From assembly GCA_963082975.1 (NCBI GenBank), contig OY720344.1:74016053-74080052 (forward strand): DNA of 64,000 bases. Reading direction: 5' to 3'. The position numbers and the translations under genes were made by a program. Source of the DNA: Labia minor. Taxonomy: Eukaryota > Arthropoda > Insecta > Dermaptera > Spongiphoridae. Shown here piece by piece: positions 1-9,541 of this stretch. The notes beneath the pieces are model-generated. The model was not told the origin of the DNA, did not search any database, and saw nothing but the letters and a program-made list of their open reading frames with translations. Position 1 is the stretch's first letter; every line of letters begins with the position of its first letter.

Positions 1-597
1 GTATAATCATATCGATATTGTTCTATTATCTATTTAAATAATGACATTTGTAGATGAGAAGTAATTTGTATACAGGGCCGTTCCTAGGGTATATGCCGCC
101 CGGGTCCGAGAATAATTTTGCCGCCCCTTCCCTAACCCAACGCCTTCCCCCAAAGTTGTTAAAAATTTACAAATAAAAAAGATAAAGTAAATTTAAGTTA
201 ATTTAGTTTTTTAAAAAATTGCAAAAAAAAATCGAAAGTATTTAAGATCGCAAAATCATTTGATCTTTTTTTTAAGAACCATATTGAAAAAAATAAAAAA
301 AAAAAGCAAAATGTTCAGCATCGTACACGTGGCGGAAGTGAAACTTCTTAGAATCTAGAGAATAAGAGAAATTTTAGTTGAGAGTGTGAGTGAGAGAGAA
401 ATAGAGAAAAATAAAGGGATCATTTCGAAAGACATATAACAGTATAAAATTTTCGTAACAAATATTCGCTTTATTATTACCGACCGACGATAGTAAGGGA
501 GGTATTGTTTTCACACCAAATTTCACATGTGGAGATTTTTACATATCTCCACGAATCATGCATTTTCTAAACAGAAAAAAGTATTTTTAGCATGATG

Positions 598-686
598 TCT
601 GTCCGTCCGTCTGTCCGTCCGTCTGTCCGTCCGTCTGTCCGTCCGTCTGTCCGTCCGTCTGTCCGTCCGTCTGTCCGTCCGTCCGT
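598..686 (+). repeat. CCGT/CTGT minisatellite within Helentron-1
   Basis: Tandem tetranucleotide-type array of gtccgtccgtct units. The array length differs between copies of the element (for example very short near 13600, longer near 32250 and 49090), so it expands and contracts after or during transposition. The units abut each other without spacers. Confidence 0.9.
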
Positions 687-951
687 ATAGATGTGTACAG
701 CCTGAACGGCTCAACCGATTTTGATGAAATTTGGTATATTTACTTAATGCATCAGTGGGATGAATTGATCAACTTTTGGTGCAATTCCGGAAACCGGAAG
801 TGGTAGTATTAGCGACCGACGATAGGAAAGAAAGGGTTATTTTCACACCAAAGGAGATTTTTTTATATATCACCACGAATCATGCACTTTGTATTGGTTT
901 TATCCTCGAGAAAAATCATATTTATTAGTTTTTTCTTGATTTAAAATTATA

Positions 952-979
952 TGACGTCATCCAGCCATTCATGACGTCA
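952..979. promoter_or_regulatory. Paired CRE-like octamers carried by Helentron-1
   Basis: Two perfect TGACGTCA palindromes (952-959 and 972-979) are separated by 12 bp. The octamer is the CREB/ATF consensus. The pair is kept in the full-length copies at 9.5, 14.5, 32.6 and 49.4 kb, so the element disperses a paired site. Whether any factor binds is inference. Confidence 0.5.
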
Positions 980-1178
980 CAGCCTGGTCTTGCATATATA
1001 TTATAAATAAAATAAAATTAAAAATGTTTATATTTATTATTTATGTATCCATATCTGTTTTTTATTACATTAATAGATATATGAAAATTATTTGAAATTG
1101 TTTCTGTAGCTGGAAATTAATTTATTTCAAACCGTCGGTCGGTTCGGACCTGGCCACAGGTCAACTTATTATTATTAT

Positions 1179-1874
1179 CTACTCTATCATCATATCTACA
1201 TTGCCTGTACTATTGTCGGTTGGTGCTTCAATTGGTAATACTGATATTAATGGCTTGTGATAACTAAAATAAGATATATATGTTCGTGATTCGATATTTT
1301 CTATATAACGTGTAAAAATAGCATCTATTGTAGTTCCAGATTTTGTTGTTGATTCCTTGGGATCGTTATTTATAAGCAGACCAAATGTTTCTCGAAGAAA
1401 GTTGATCAACGGCAACGAATCATCAGATCCAAAATTTACATTAAAATCTCCCCCGAGAATTAGAGGGATTTTATCTTCGCCTCGTTCAAGTGCATTAGCA
1501 CCTGTGTGGCTATAAACCAGTAGTGAACGGTGTATGAAATAAATAATATCGTCTAAATTTTGGTCGTTATTTTTTTTCGGCATAGTGAAATCTGTGGAGT
1601 AGAGAAAAGCAGTTTTAAATGCAATAATAATTTTAAATTGATTTAGTAGTGTTAAAGTAATGTTGAGATTCGGATAAATAACGTGAATGGTCATCGACGC
1701 ACATAACTGTATGTGTTGGCGTGTGAATCGCCGACCATGTTCACACACACAATTACATGCGTCGGTATGCGTGCACGCTGTATATTTGACTTGAGAATTT
1801 TCGTCAACGTACTCGTGCGCATGCGCGTCATGGACTTGCGCGTCATGAGTGGGGATTAGAACGAAAGACCGCAC
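1179..1874 (-). pseudogene. Endonuclease/exonuclease/phosphatase (EEP) domain remnant, Helitron-type EN
   Basis: 231-codon frame. Residues about 95-225 resemble the AP-endonuclease-like EN domain that Helentron/Helitron-2 proteins carry at their C-terminus. The motif ILGGDFNVNF holds the EEP 'GDFN' signature, SGTTIDAIFTR matches the 'iDyif' region, and SYHKP supplies the final His motif. The first ~90 residues look like non-coding sequence read through, and the start overlaps a 47-bp tandem duplication, so the start codon is not credible. The Rep and helicase parts are absent. The stop lies 8 bp from the end of the Helentron-1 copy. Inverted copies of AAGTGAAACTTCTT flank this region near 344 and 2050. 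It could instead be a LINE-type EN, but the context favours Helentron. Confidence 0.55.
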
Positions 1875-1950
1875 AAAAGGGAGACGCAGATAGCCTCTTT
1901 CTCAAGAACGAAAGACCGCACAAAAGGGAGACGCAGATAGCCTCTTTCTC
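1858..1950. repeat. 47-bp tandem duplication
   Basis: Two direct copies of a 47-bp unit that begins agaacgaaagaccgcacaaa. The copies are essentially identical, so the duplication is recent. It includes the apparent start codon of the overlapping EN-like frame. Confidence 0.9.
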
Positions 1951-2203
1951 ATTCTCACTCGTTATACTTATATCTTTTTTCTCACTTGCGTTACGAAAAC
2001 TCAATTTTTCAATTCACTCTCCATTCTCAACCAAATGTCAGGACGCCGCTAAAGAAGTTTCACTTCAATAAAATGAATAAGTACTTTTAAGGCTGATCGC
2101 GCCGCCCCCCTAGGCTTGCCATCCGGGTGCCCCGCACCCCCGGCTCGGAATGGCCCGGTTTGTATATATGAAATATATTAAGGAATGGTGTATGAATGTA
2201 GGG

Positions 2204-2369
2204 CAGTGAAGGTGAACCTATTCAATGTAGTTCTAAAAAAAGGTAAAATGATTTTTGCGATCAGACTTTTATTTTAAAATTTTTAATGTTAGTGACCCAC
2301 GAGCTAGTACTAAATAAATAACGATCAAAATTTGACCCACTTCTTTCTCAAAAAGGTTCGCCATCACTG
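2204..2369. mobile_element. Short hAT MITE
   Basis: A 166-bp element. The left end CAGTGAAGGTGAACC and the right end (read inward) CAGTGATGGCGAACC are a 15-bp inverted repeat with two mismatches. Flanks ATGTAGGG (2196-2203) and ATGTAGGC (2370-2377) are an 8-bp target duplication with one mismatch. It has no coding content. Confidence 0.8.
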
Positions 2370-2377
2370 ATGTAGGC

Positions 2378-3185
2378 TCTATAAATATTTATGTTATACC
2401 TATATACATAATTATATATACATAGGAATGTTTTTTCTTTGTAAGAAAGTTAGATGAATAAAATTCGATATTTACTTTGTACTGTAATATTTGAAAGTAT
2501 TTAGTAGCACGTTCATTTATATACGCATAAAAAATTTATGCTTGAAACAGAATTTGATGTTGGCGCGAATTTCGGATCGAGAATTCATTATTTTTGAAGA
2601 CTAGGAAAGAAAAGTTGGTTCAGAAAAAGAGAATTGTAAAAAAATTATAAACACGAGAAAAGTGAAACTTTTGTGAATGATACAATGTTTGTTTACACAT
2701 TTAGTACAATTTCTAGAGTGAAGATGACTCTTACCGATGGGGGGAAGGGAGGGAACATTGCGAACAAAAGTTGTCGCCTATCTGACGTCACAGCAGACAT
2801 TTTGGATGCTCCAAAACATATTTCCTGAAAATCGAAAGTGGGTTTAAATGGAACGGGATGAATCCTTAATATCTATTTTATATTGCTCGAAGGGCTAAAA
2901 AGAGGAATTAATAAAAATACGATAGATACCTCTTCACTTCTATCCCACCTTGAAAATTGTGTGAACTGTATTAAAAGGTATTTTTTAAGATATTAAAGAT
3001 TCAGGGATAGATAAAAGATCGCTAAATAAAGACTATAATCAAATTTTACAATATTTTAATTAAAATCAATTTATTTTAATGAAAAAGGATTAATTATATT
3101 TACGATCACCTAAATATATATATATCAATTTAAATCTAAAATTTAAGACTAAAATTAATATAATTCAAAGGGGAGAATAAGTGCA
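2378..3185. other. Unassigned AT-rich DNA
   Basis: I see no gene or recognisable element. A GC-richer patch around 2720-2850 contains one TGACGTCA octamer in no wider repeat context. Confidence 0.5.
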
Positions 3186-3193
3186 CTTATCTG

Positions 3194-3874
3194 TAGGCTT
3201 ACAATACCGAACTAAAATCTGAATACCGGTATTTGGTATTTGAAATTTGAAATACCGGGATACCGGTATTAATACCGGTATTATTAATAATAAATTTACT
3301 AGCTATATTTCTACTTACCTCAGTTGTTATATTGACTTTTTAACAAATGAAATCCAATAAATATTGTTCTGAAATGAGTAGATATTATTTATTTTATTAC
3401 ATAGAGTGAGTAGGAATAGATAGATACAAAAAAACGTGCAAGTAAAATAAAGTAAATATTAAATTCTATGTTACATTTTACATATAATAGGCTCGTATGG
3501 TATTATATAATTAAAGAATTAAATATAATTAAAGAAGTAAAAAATATAAAAATATAAATTGAAAGTATTTAATATTAATAACTTGCGTTTTGTTTATTAA
3601 AGTATGCTCTTAAAAAACACAACGAATCAAGCTTTTCATCATCAAGCGAGGACCGAATTTTTGTACAAATATAACCAGCGGCCGAAAAAGCTCTTTCTGA
3701 TTCTACACTTGTCGGCACTATTGGCATTAAAAAATCATACACATTTTGTAAATTCGTAAATTCGTAATACCAAAATACCGGTATTTTTACATAAATACCG
3801 GTTTTTAATACCGGACAAAAGTCGTCCGGGATCCCGGTATTCGGGATCCCGAGATCCCGGTATTGTAAGCCCTA
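3194..3874 (-). mobile_element. hAT element, internally deleted
   Basis: Ends TAGGCTTACAATACCG and CGGTATTGTAAGCCCTA are inverted repeats. An exact 8-bp duplication CTTATCTG flanks it (3186-3193 and 3875-3882). Subterminal regions are packed with 'ATACCGGTAT' palindromes at both ends, likely transposase-binding repeats. The interior keeps only the 3' end of a transposase gene on the minus strand. Confidence 0.9.
3575..3748 (-). pseudogene. hAT transposase C-terminal dimerisation domain
   Basis: A 57-residue open stretch plus stop. It reads PIVPTSVESERAFSAAG, then CTKIRSSLDDEKLDSLCFLR and AYFNKQ. This is the classic hAT dimerisation-domain signature (S-ER-FS-AG followed by R--L----l--L-FL). 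The upstream catalytic domain is missing, so this is the 3' terminus of a deleted transposase. The stop codon is in the expected place soon after the FLRAYF motif. The domain is well preserved, which suggests a fairly young deletion derivative. Confidence 0.85.
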
Positions 3875-3882
3875 CTTATCTG

Positions 3883-4298
3883 TTTGACCACGGGGATTGG
3901 GAAAAGGAATTTGCCGTCTCGCGTGTCTCAGATACAGAACTGTTATTCTGTAGAGTTGGGAGTAGAGTTAATATGATGCATTATGTGAGATATATTTTTA
4001 TATAAATACACTAAATATTAAAGTATTTATCCTTTCAAAATAAATGAATTATTTGAAAAAATATTTTTATTGTATGATGGATAATATAATAATTATTTTT
4101 AAATCTGTTAAGTTGATATGATTAATAATTTTATAATTATTTATTACAATTATTAAATTAGTTTTCTAAAAATGACACATTAACAATTTGTTTCTTAAAA
4201 TGATACAAATTAATTAAAATAATTCGATTTTCATTTTAAAATGAAAAAAATATTCAAATTTGAAATATTTGATCATATATTATAGATATGCTTTTATA
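3883..4298. other. Unassigned AT-rich DNA
   Basis: No gene, repeat end or motif recognised between the hAT and Tigger insertions. Confidence 0.5.
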
Positions 4299-4300
4299 TA

Positions 4301-5092
4301 CAGTAGAAGTCCATTAGTCCGGCATCCATCAGTCCGGAATGCCCGATAGTCCGGCATCGTTCCGGAAAATTGTAAAAATTTTGGTTTTCTCCAAAAGTGT
4401 GTCTTTAAAGCAAATAAAAACGCTCGAGAGCTATTCCCCTTTTGTGATAGGTAAATCTTCAAAACACAGGGCTTTTAAGAATGCACACTTGCCAGTCCAA
4501 TACTATACTCAATCAAATGCGTGGATGACTTGCGTCCTCTTTAAAGACTTTTTTTCACCACTTTGTGCCTAGGGTCAAGGAATCCTTCAAAAGCCTTGGT
4601 CTACCAGAAGAAACTAAAGCCATCCTTCGTTTGGACAATTGCAAAGCTCACCAGCCAGTAGATGAGTTAGTTTGTGGGAATATTGTTGCTACTCTGCTCC
4701 CACTTAACATAAAATCTTTGATTCAACCAAGGGGTTATACAAAATTTTAAATGCTTTTATAGAAGGTCTTTTATTCAAGGCCTGTTAAATGACGGCTGTG
4801 ACTACAGTGCTTCAGAAATTATTGATTTCCATATCATTAGAAATAAATTTTATACTAAACGCCAAAAGTCAAGAAAACAAAAAGACATTCGTGACTTTTA
4901 AATCAAAGTGAAATATTTTTTACAGTACGTGTACATACATTATATGAAATGTAAAATAAACTATTTGCATACTGTATTTTTAGTTTAATTATTAACCTAA
5001 TTGTTCTTATAATTACCGCCCGATAATCCGGAATTTCCGGTAGTCCGGCACCGAGCCGGTCCCAAACGTGCCGGATTATCGGACTTCTACTG
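4301..5092 (+). mobile_element. pogo/Tigger element, internally deleted
   Basis: The element starts CAGTAGAAGTCC and ends GGACTTCTACTG, a perfect 12-bp inverted repeat. TA flanks both sides (4299-4300, 5093-5094), the target duplication expected for Tc1/mariner-superfamily elements. Further inward repeats of 'TAGTCCGG' occur near both ends. The length of 792 bp is far short of an autonomous Tigger. It carries a broken piece of DDE transposase. Confidence 0.9.
4426..4810 (+). pseudogene. Tigger/jerky-type DDE transposase fragment
   Basis: The first segment reads YSPFVIGKSSKHRAFKN and then [13 protein letters not shown], as in the DDE_1 domain of Tigger/jerky proteins. After a frameshift near 4570 it continues [11 protein letters not shown] and [12 protein letters not shown], where the second catalytic Asp motif (LDNCKAH) is kept. 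Another frame change after SLIQP leads into [13 protein letters not shown], the familiar 'MDQGVI..K..YRR' segment with residues lost. The CENP-B-type DNA-binding domains and first catalytic Asp region are absent. This is a nonfunctional relic. Confidence 0.85.
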
Positions 5093-5094
5093 TA

Positions 5095-6580
5095 CCTAGG
5101 TGGCTTCAGTTTTATATTTTTCAAAGTAGTAATAGGTTATAGACTGTTTTGTGTGGCCAAAAATTAATACTGCTAATAATATATATTTTCGGAAATTATA
5201 TTAGCTTATATACTCCTTTGATATAAAATAAAATAATATATATATTTTAATTTATTCAAGTATCATTTATCTTTAATAATGTACTAATGAGACAACCCAT
5301 AATTTCTATCTTGATATCTGAATGAATGACTTAAAATATTATAAATATAAAAATAATGATTAATACGAAATAAATTAAAAAAGAATTTGTCATGAGGAAA
5401 TTGCCACTGGGCGCTGGTGTCGTTACTCACGCCATTTTATTATTCAGAATCGTATATTTAATATAGAGAAAACTAACAAAGTAATTAAATAAAAATAATT
5501 AAATAATTAAACATATTTCAATTAATATATAATTACTTTTAAAATCGAAAGTTAAAAAAAAAATTAAAATCTTAATATTTTAGTATCTATTATATATAGT
5601 TTACTAGAAAGTTCGCGAGATGCAGAATATTAGATATACTATCTTTTCTATTCTGATTTTAAATTATTTCAACGTAAGGAGTAATAAATATTACTATACA
5701 ATGATGAATGTTGTTTTAAGTTGACCGGAATGTTTGACCCAAAAGGTGATAAACCTGTTTTTCTATTTTAACCAAGATACAATACAACAAAAAACAATAA
5801 CTATGATTTGCAAAGATCACAAAAGAAGTCAACTTTGCAATCTCGTCTTTCAGCTCATGGTATAGGGAGAGGGTTGTGGGGGGGGGGGGGGAGAAAGAGG
5901 GAAGAGTGAAGTGAGCTTTTGTTCTGGATTGTATGAATAAATACGATACCTCAGAATACTTGAAGAGGTTATACTGTTCATTCTTTTATACATCCTGAAT
6001 ACATTTAAATACACTCGACTGAAATACGAGCTTCCTATGGCACCATGTTTATTTAACATGGAATTCAATCCTATCCTAATAAAATGTTGTATAAATAATT
6101 TAATTCTATTGCATTTTCAACATTTAAACATATGATTATGATATTTAGGGGAAATTTAAATCATATATTTGAAATTAGAATAGAATTAAATAATTTATTA
6201 GTTTTGAAACATAAAATTATATGAAATAAAAACGATGCTATTGAAAACAAAAAAGTATAAAAATCAAAAATAATTATTATACATAAGTAATTATGTTCTA
6301 AAATCGACAGTTTGAAAATCTTTTTTTCCCTTTGCTAAATTCAATTTCTAATTAATTATTTAAATGCTCAGATAAATTTTTTATTTTCAAAGTTAAGCAT
6401 TGATGTCATTAAAGTAACAATTCAAATTGTTTTTTTTTTATCTTTTTTAAAACAATATATTATCTATCTATATCTATATATGTTTTTTTTATTTTAAATT
6501 AAAAAAACTTATTAAACATTATTAACTTCTAACACTTACCAATTTTAACAAAAAAAATAAATAAATAGATTTTTTTTTAA
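5095..6580. other. Unassigned AT-rich DNA with a G14 run
   Basis: No element end recognised. The only marked feature is an uninterrupted run of about 14 G at 5878-5891, followed by a purine-rich stretch. The short frames here are low-complexity. Confidence 0.5.
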
Positions 6581-6589
6581 TTTTATGGG

Positions 6590-6940
6590 GAGCAAGAGAG
6601 CTTAACTGGTAGCTCATTTAACTAACCAACCACGAGTCAAACAAGAGAAAAATTTTTAATAAAATTAATTTAAAGAAAAATTGTTCTCCAGCCCCAGGAG
6701 TAGCGGGTGGACACTCTCTATGAGCCCAATAGAGATTTGTCCACTTCACGCAAGCCACTATTTTTCCTCAACTTCAATTGAGTAAGTCGCGCCCCAAATC
6801 TTAATCAAATCCCAAATCCCATCAATTTGATACTAAAAATCCTTCACATATCCCCCCCCACACTCCAGATTCAGACTCTTAAGACAAGTGGGCTGGAGGT
6901 ATTCTTCGAGCCGCATCACAGATGGACAGGACCAGGCCCC
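6590..6940 (+). repeat. Possible tRNA-derived SINE
   Basis: 'GAGAGCTTAACTGGTAGCTC' (6597-6616) resembles a Pol III A box inside a tRNA-like D-arm. 'CACGAGTCAAAC' (6631-6642) resembles a damaged B box. The body from 6690 ('agtagcgggtggacac') is loosely similar to 19919-20070. Both boxes are imperfect, so this is tentative. Confidence 0.35.
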
Positions 6941-7162
6941 CTAAACTCTATTGTTCTCCGTGAAACAAAGTTTTTGGCGCCATCTGGTTATGCTGGCATT
7001 CGAAAATATAATAAAAAATCGGACTTGTGTGAGTGTTGTGTGTATGTGTTTGTTCTTTGCAAAGACCAAACACACAAGTCCGATTTTTTTTTCAATGAGT
7101 TACTGCCAGCATTCGCATGGTGGCGCCAAAAACTTTGTTTCATCGAGAACAATAGAGTTTAG
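6941..7162. mobile_element. 222-bp palindromic MITE
   Basis: The outer sequence CTAAACTCTATTGTTCTC is mirrored by GAGAACAATAGAGTTTAG. The inverted arms continue through 'aaacaaagtttttggcgcca' and 'aatcggacttgtgtg', about 100 bp each, around a GT-rich loop. The overlapping short frames reading through it are by-products of the palindrome. The target duplication is unclear. Confidence 0.8.
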
Positions 7163-9062
7163 CAGTCTGTTAGATGGTCTGTGGACAGGACCCTTCAAAT
7201 GGAGGAGGATGTCCAAAGCAAGGAACAACTGCTAGGAAGAAGATGAGAATTTTATAATTTTATAAAAATAATAGTTTTCTTAAAGCCTCATTAGGTCAAG
7301 AAGCAGTTCATTGCTTGTCTAATTGTGCCCCGGCGAAAATGACTCTAAATTCCTTGTTAGGATATAATAACTAAAGATAAACAGCTTAAGATAAATAATT
7401 AATAACTTTAGATGTGTTAAACTCTCATTAATAAAAAACCAATTAAATTAAATGATTTGATTTGATTCCAATTTTCCAATGCCTTTAACAATAAAACGAT
7501 ATTATTAAAAGAATATTGATAATATCAGAACTATCTTTGATAAAATAATTAAAATCAAACTTTTTTTAAAAAAAAATGAACGTTGAAATTATTAATTTAG
7601 GTTTTAATTCTTAATGAAATAGAAATAAATTTTATTTAATTTATTTTTTAAGCTGTTATTTATATATATATATATATATTATATAGTGATAATGGTGTCA
7701 TCTGCTCTGTCTTTTTCTACTCCTCCTAACCATAAAACAAACTTAATGTCACAATTTAAAAAAAAGTCAAGGATCCTTATCAAAAATTATACTCTCTCGC
7801 CAAGAGTATCTCAAGTGGTTCAACTGAATCTAAAAGATAATTAAAAATTATGCCCTTTTGAATTAAAACCCATTCAATTATTCTCTTCTTTTTCCTTTTC
7901 AAATTTGTATTAATACATATATTTATAAAACGGAAAGCTCTTCATATATCCATACATTTAAAGAATAATAAATAAAGATCAAGAAACGAGGGGAATTTGT
8001 AAATGAAATTGAGAAATATATTATTTATTTTACAAATTAAGAAATATTTTCGGAATGACCTTCGTTTCTTCTATTTGCTCATTCAACTTAAAACGTATTC
8101 CCCGGAAGATATTTTGAGTTTGTTGCATAGTCAGGCGAATAAGGTAGGTGTGAAACGATGTGTATTGAGTAACATAAGAATCAAATAATATTTCTTGTTA
8201 ATAATTTAGCCTAATGAAATTCATTATTTGATCAGTTTGAAACCTGGTATTTTACCATTGATTAAGTTAAATATAATGATTATTTTATAAAACATGAAAT
8301 CATAATGATAAATGTTAAGAGTATGTTATTGATTAAATGCTAGCAGGTCAAATTAATAAAAAAATAATTATTATTTTAGATATGTCAAGAGAAATGTTCT
8401 ATAAATACTTACCACCCACCTGGGAATTCTTTTTAATTAAATAATATTTGTGCTCCAATATTGATCCTCCAAATATTTTTTTTATTTTTAGAGGACCTCA
8501 GACATAACACAAAAAATGAGAAATTATGTCCTGGAATATAAAAAAAAACAATAAATAAAAAGAAAATTAATTGAAAAATGTCTCTACCCTTCAACGGTAT
8601 ACAAGTTGAATTCACCATTTGGTGATAATTTATTATAATAAATTGAGAATGTAAATCATTTGATTTAATTTCACTCGGTTGAGGGAAAGTTATTCCATAT
8701 TTTTTAAAGTTAAAACTGATTTTTTTTTCATTATTATTTTTTTTCAATCTAATCTTATCAGGTATGTATTTATTTATATATATTGTAAAACGAAATCTAA
8801 TAAATGCTATTTTGAAGTCATGCATTATGGATTATCTGAGTGTTAAATGGATGACAGAATCAGATTGAGAGGAGGTGGATGTTGTTGAAGGATTCTATTA
8901 TGGAAATCGACACCGTGGCTTTGTTACCATAGCAACATTGATATCTCCTGTTAAACGAGAGAAAAAATACCTCCAAATATTGTGTACTAACGTATTTTAC
9001 TTCTAATTTTAAAAATATTTTTATTAAATTCCTAGAAGGAAAGAATTTATTTTCATCATTTT
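7163..9062. other. Unassigned AT-rich DNA
   Basis: Contains a (TA)n tract near 7660-7680 and an X-box-like motif at 8923-8936. No coding sequence is convincing; the frame at 8433-8825 is Phe/Ile/Asn-rich AT sequence. Confidence 0.5.
8923..8936. promoter_or_regulatory. X-box-like (RFX) motif
   Basis: GTTACCATAGCAAC fits the RFX consensus GTnRCC-N2-RGYAAC at every constrained position. It lies in a slightly GC-richer 100-bp patch with no recognised transposon. RFX sites often mark promoters of ciliary genes, but no such gene is visible here. Confidence 0.4.
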
Positions 9063-9541
9063 TTACCGACCGACGATAGTAAGGGAGGTATTGTTTTCAC
9101 ACCAAATTTCACTTGTGGAGATTTTTACATATCTCCACGAATCATGCATTTTCTTAACAGAAAAAAGTATTTTTAGCATGATGTCTGTCCGTCCGTCCGT
9201 CTGTCCGTCTGTCCGCCCGTATAGATGTGTACAGCCTGAACGGCTCAACCGATTTTGATGAAATTTGGTATATTTACTTAATGCATCAGTGGGATGAATT
9301 GATCAACTTTTGGTGCAATTTCGGAAACCGGAAATGGTAGTATTAGTGATCGACGATAGGAAGGGAAGGGTTATTTTCACACCAAATTTCACATGAGAAG
9401 ATTTTTTTATATATCACCAGGAATCATGCACTTTGTATTGGTTTTATCCTCGGAAAAATCATATTTATTAGTTTTTTCTTGATTTAAAATTATATGACGT
9501 CATCCAGCCATTCATGACGTCACAGCCTGGTCTTGCATATA

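Larger units (their letters stand above)
477..1170 (+). mobile_element. Helentron-type nonautonomous element (family 1), copy 1
   Basis: Begins in a T-rich target with ACCGACCGACG and ends with the inverted form CGTCGGTCGGT. A 16-nt hairpin GACCTG-gcca-CAGGTC (1147-1162) and AACTTATT follow. Subterminal inverted repeats, a 3' hairpin, T/T flanks and a central minisatellite (about 598-686, units of CCGT/CTGT) match Helentron-derived HINE/DINE-1-like elements. No coding capacity. Block 479-565 recurs in altered form at 813-891. Two TGACGTCA octamers lie at 952-959 and 972-979. It is nested in the hAT element. The family has at least six other copies here, several nearly identical, so amplification was recent. 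The Helentron assignment rests on structure, not on a transposase. Confidence 0.8.
73..2158. mobile_element. hAT-superfamily element with nested insertions
   Basis: The left end starts CAGGGCCGTTCC and the right end finishes GGAATGGCCCGG, a 12-bp terminal inverted repeat with two mismatches. An exact 8-bp target duplication TTTGTATA lies outside both ends (65-72 and 2159-2166), which is diagnostic of hAT insertion. Subterminal DNA is GC-rich and reads 'gccgcccggg' at one end and 'gccgccccccta' at the other. No hAT transposase is visible. The interior is filled by a Helentron-type element (477-1170), an endonuclease remnant (1179-1874) and a 47-bp duplication (1858-1950). The ends and TSD are seen directly; the claim that the contents came later is inferred from nesting. 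Confidence 0.85.

Noticed and set aside
598-686. Regular CCGT/CTGT array that could be mistaken for a CRISPR-like or satellite array
   Set aside because: Units are contiguous without spacers and the array is an internal part of every Helentron-1 copy.
5850-6068. 72-codon minus-strand frame with a proline run
   Set aside because: The prolines come from a simple G/C run and nothing else looks coding.
6827-7235. Two overlapping plus-strand frames of 94-111 codons
   Set aside because: They read through the two arms of a palindromic MITE and share mirrored sequence; no domain.
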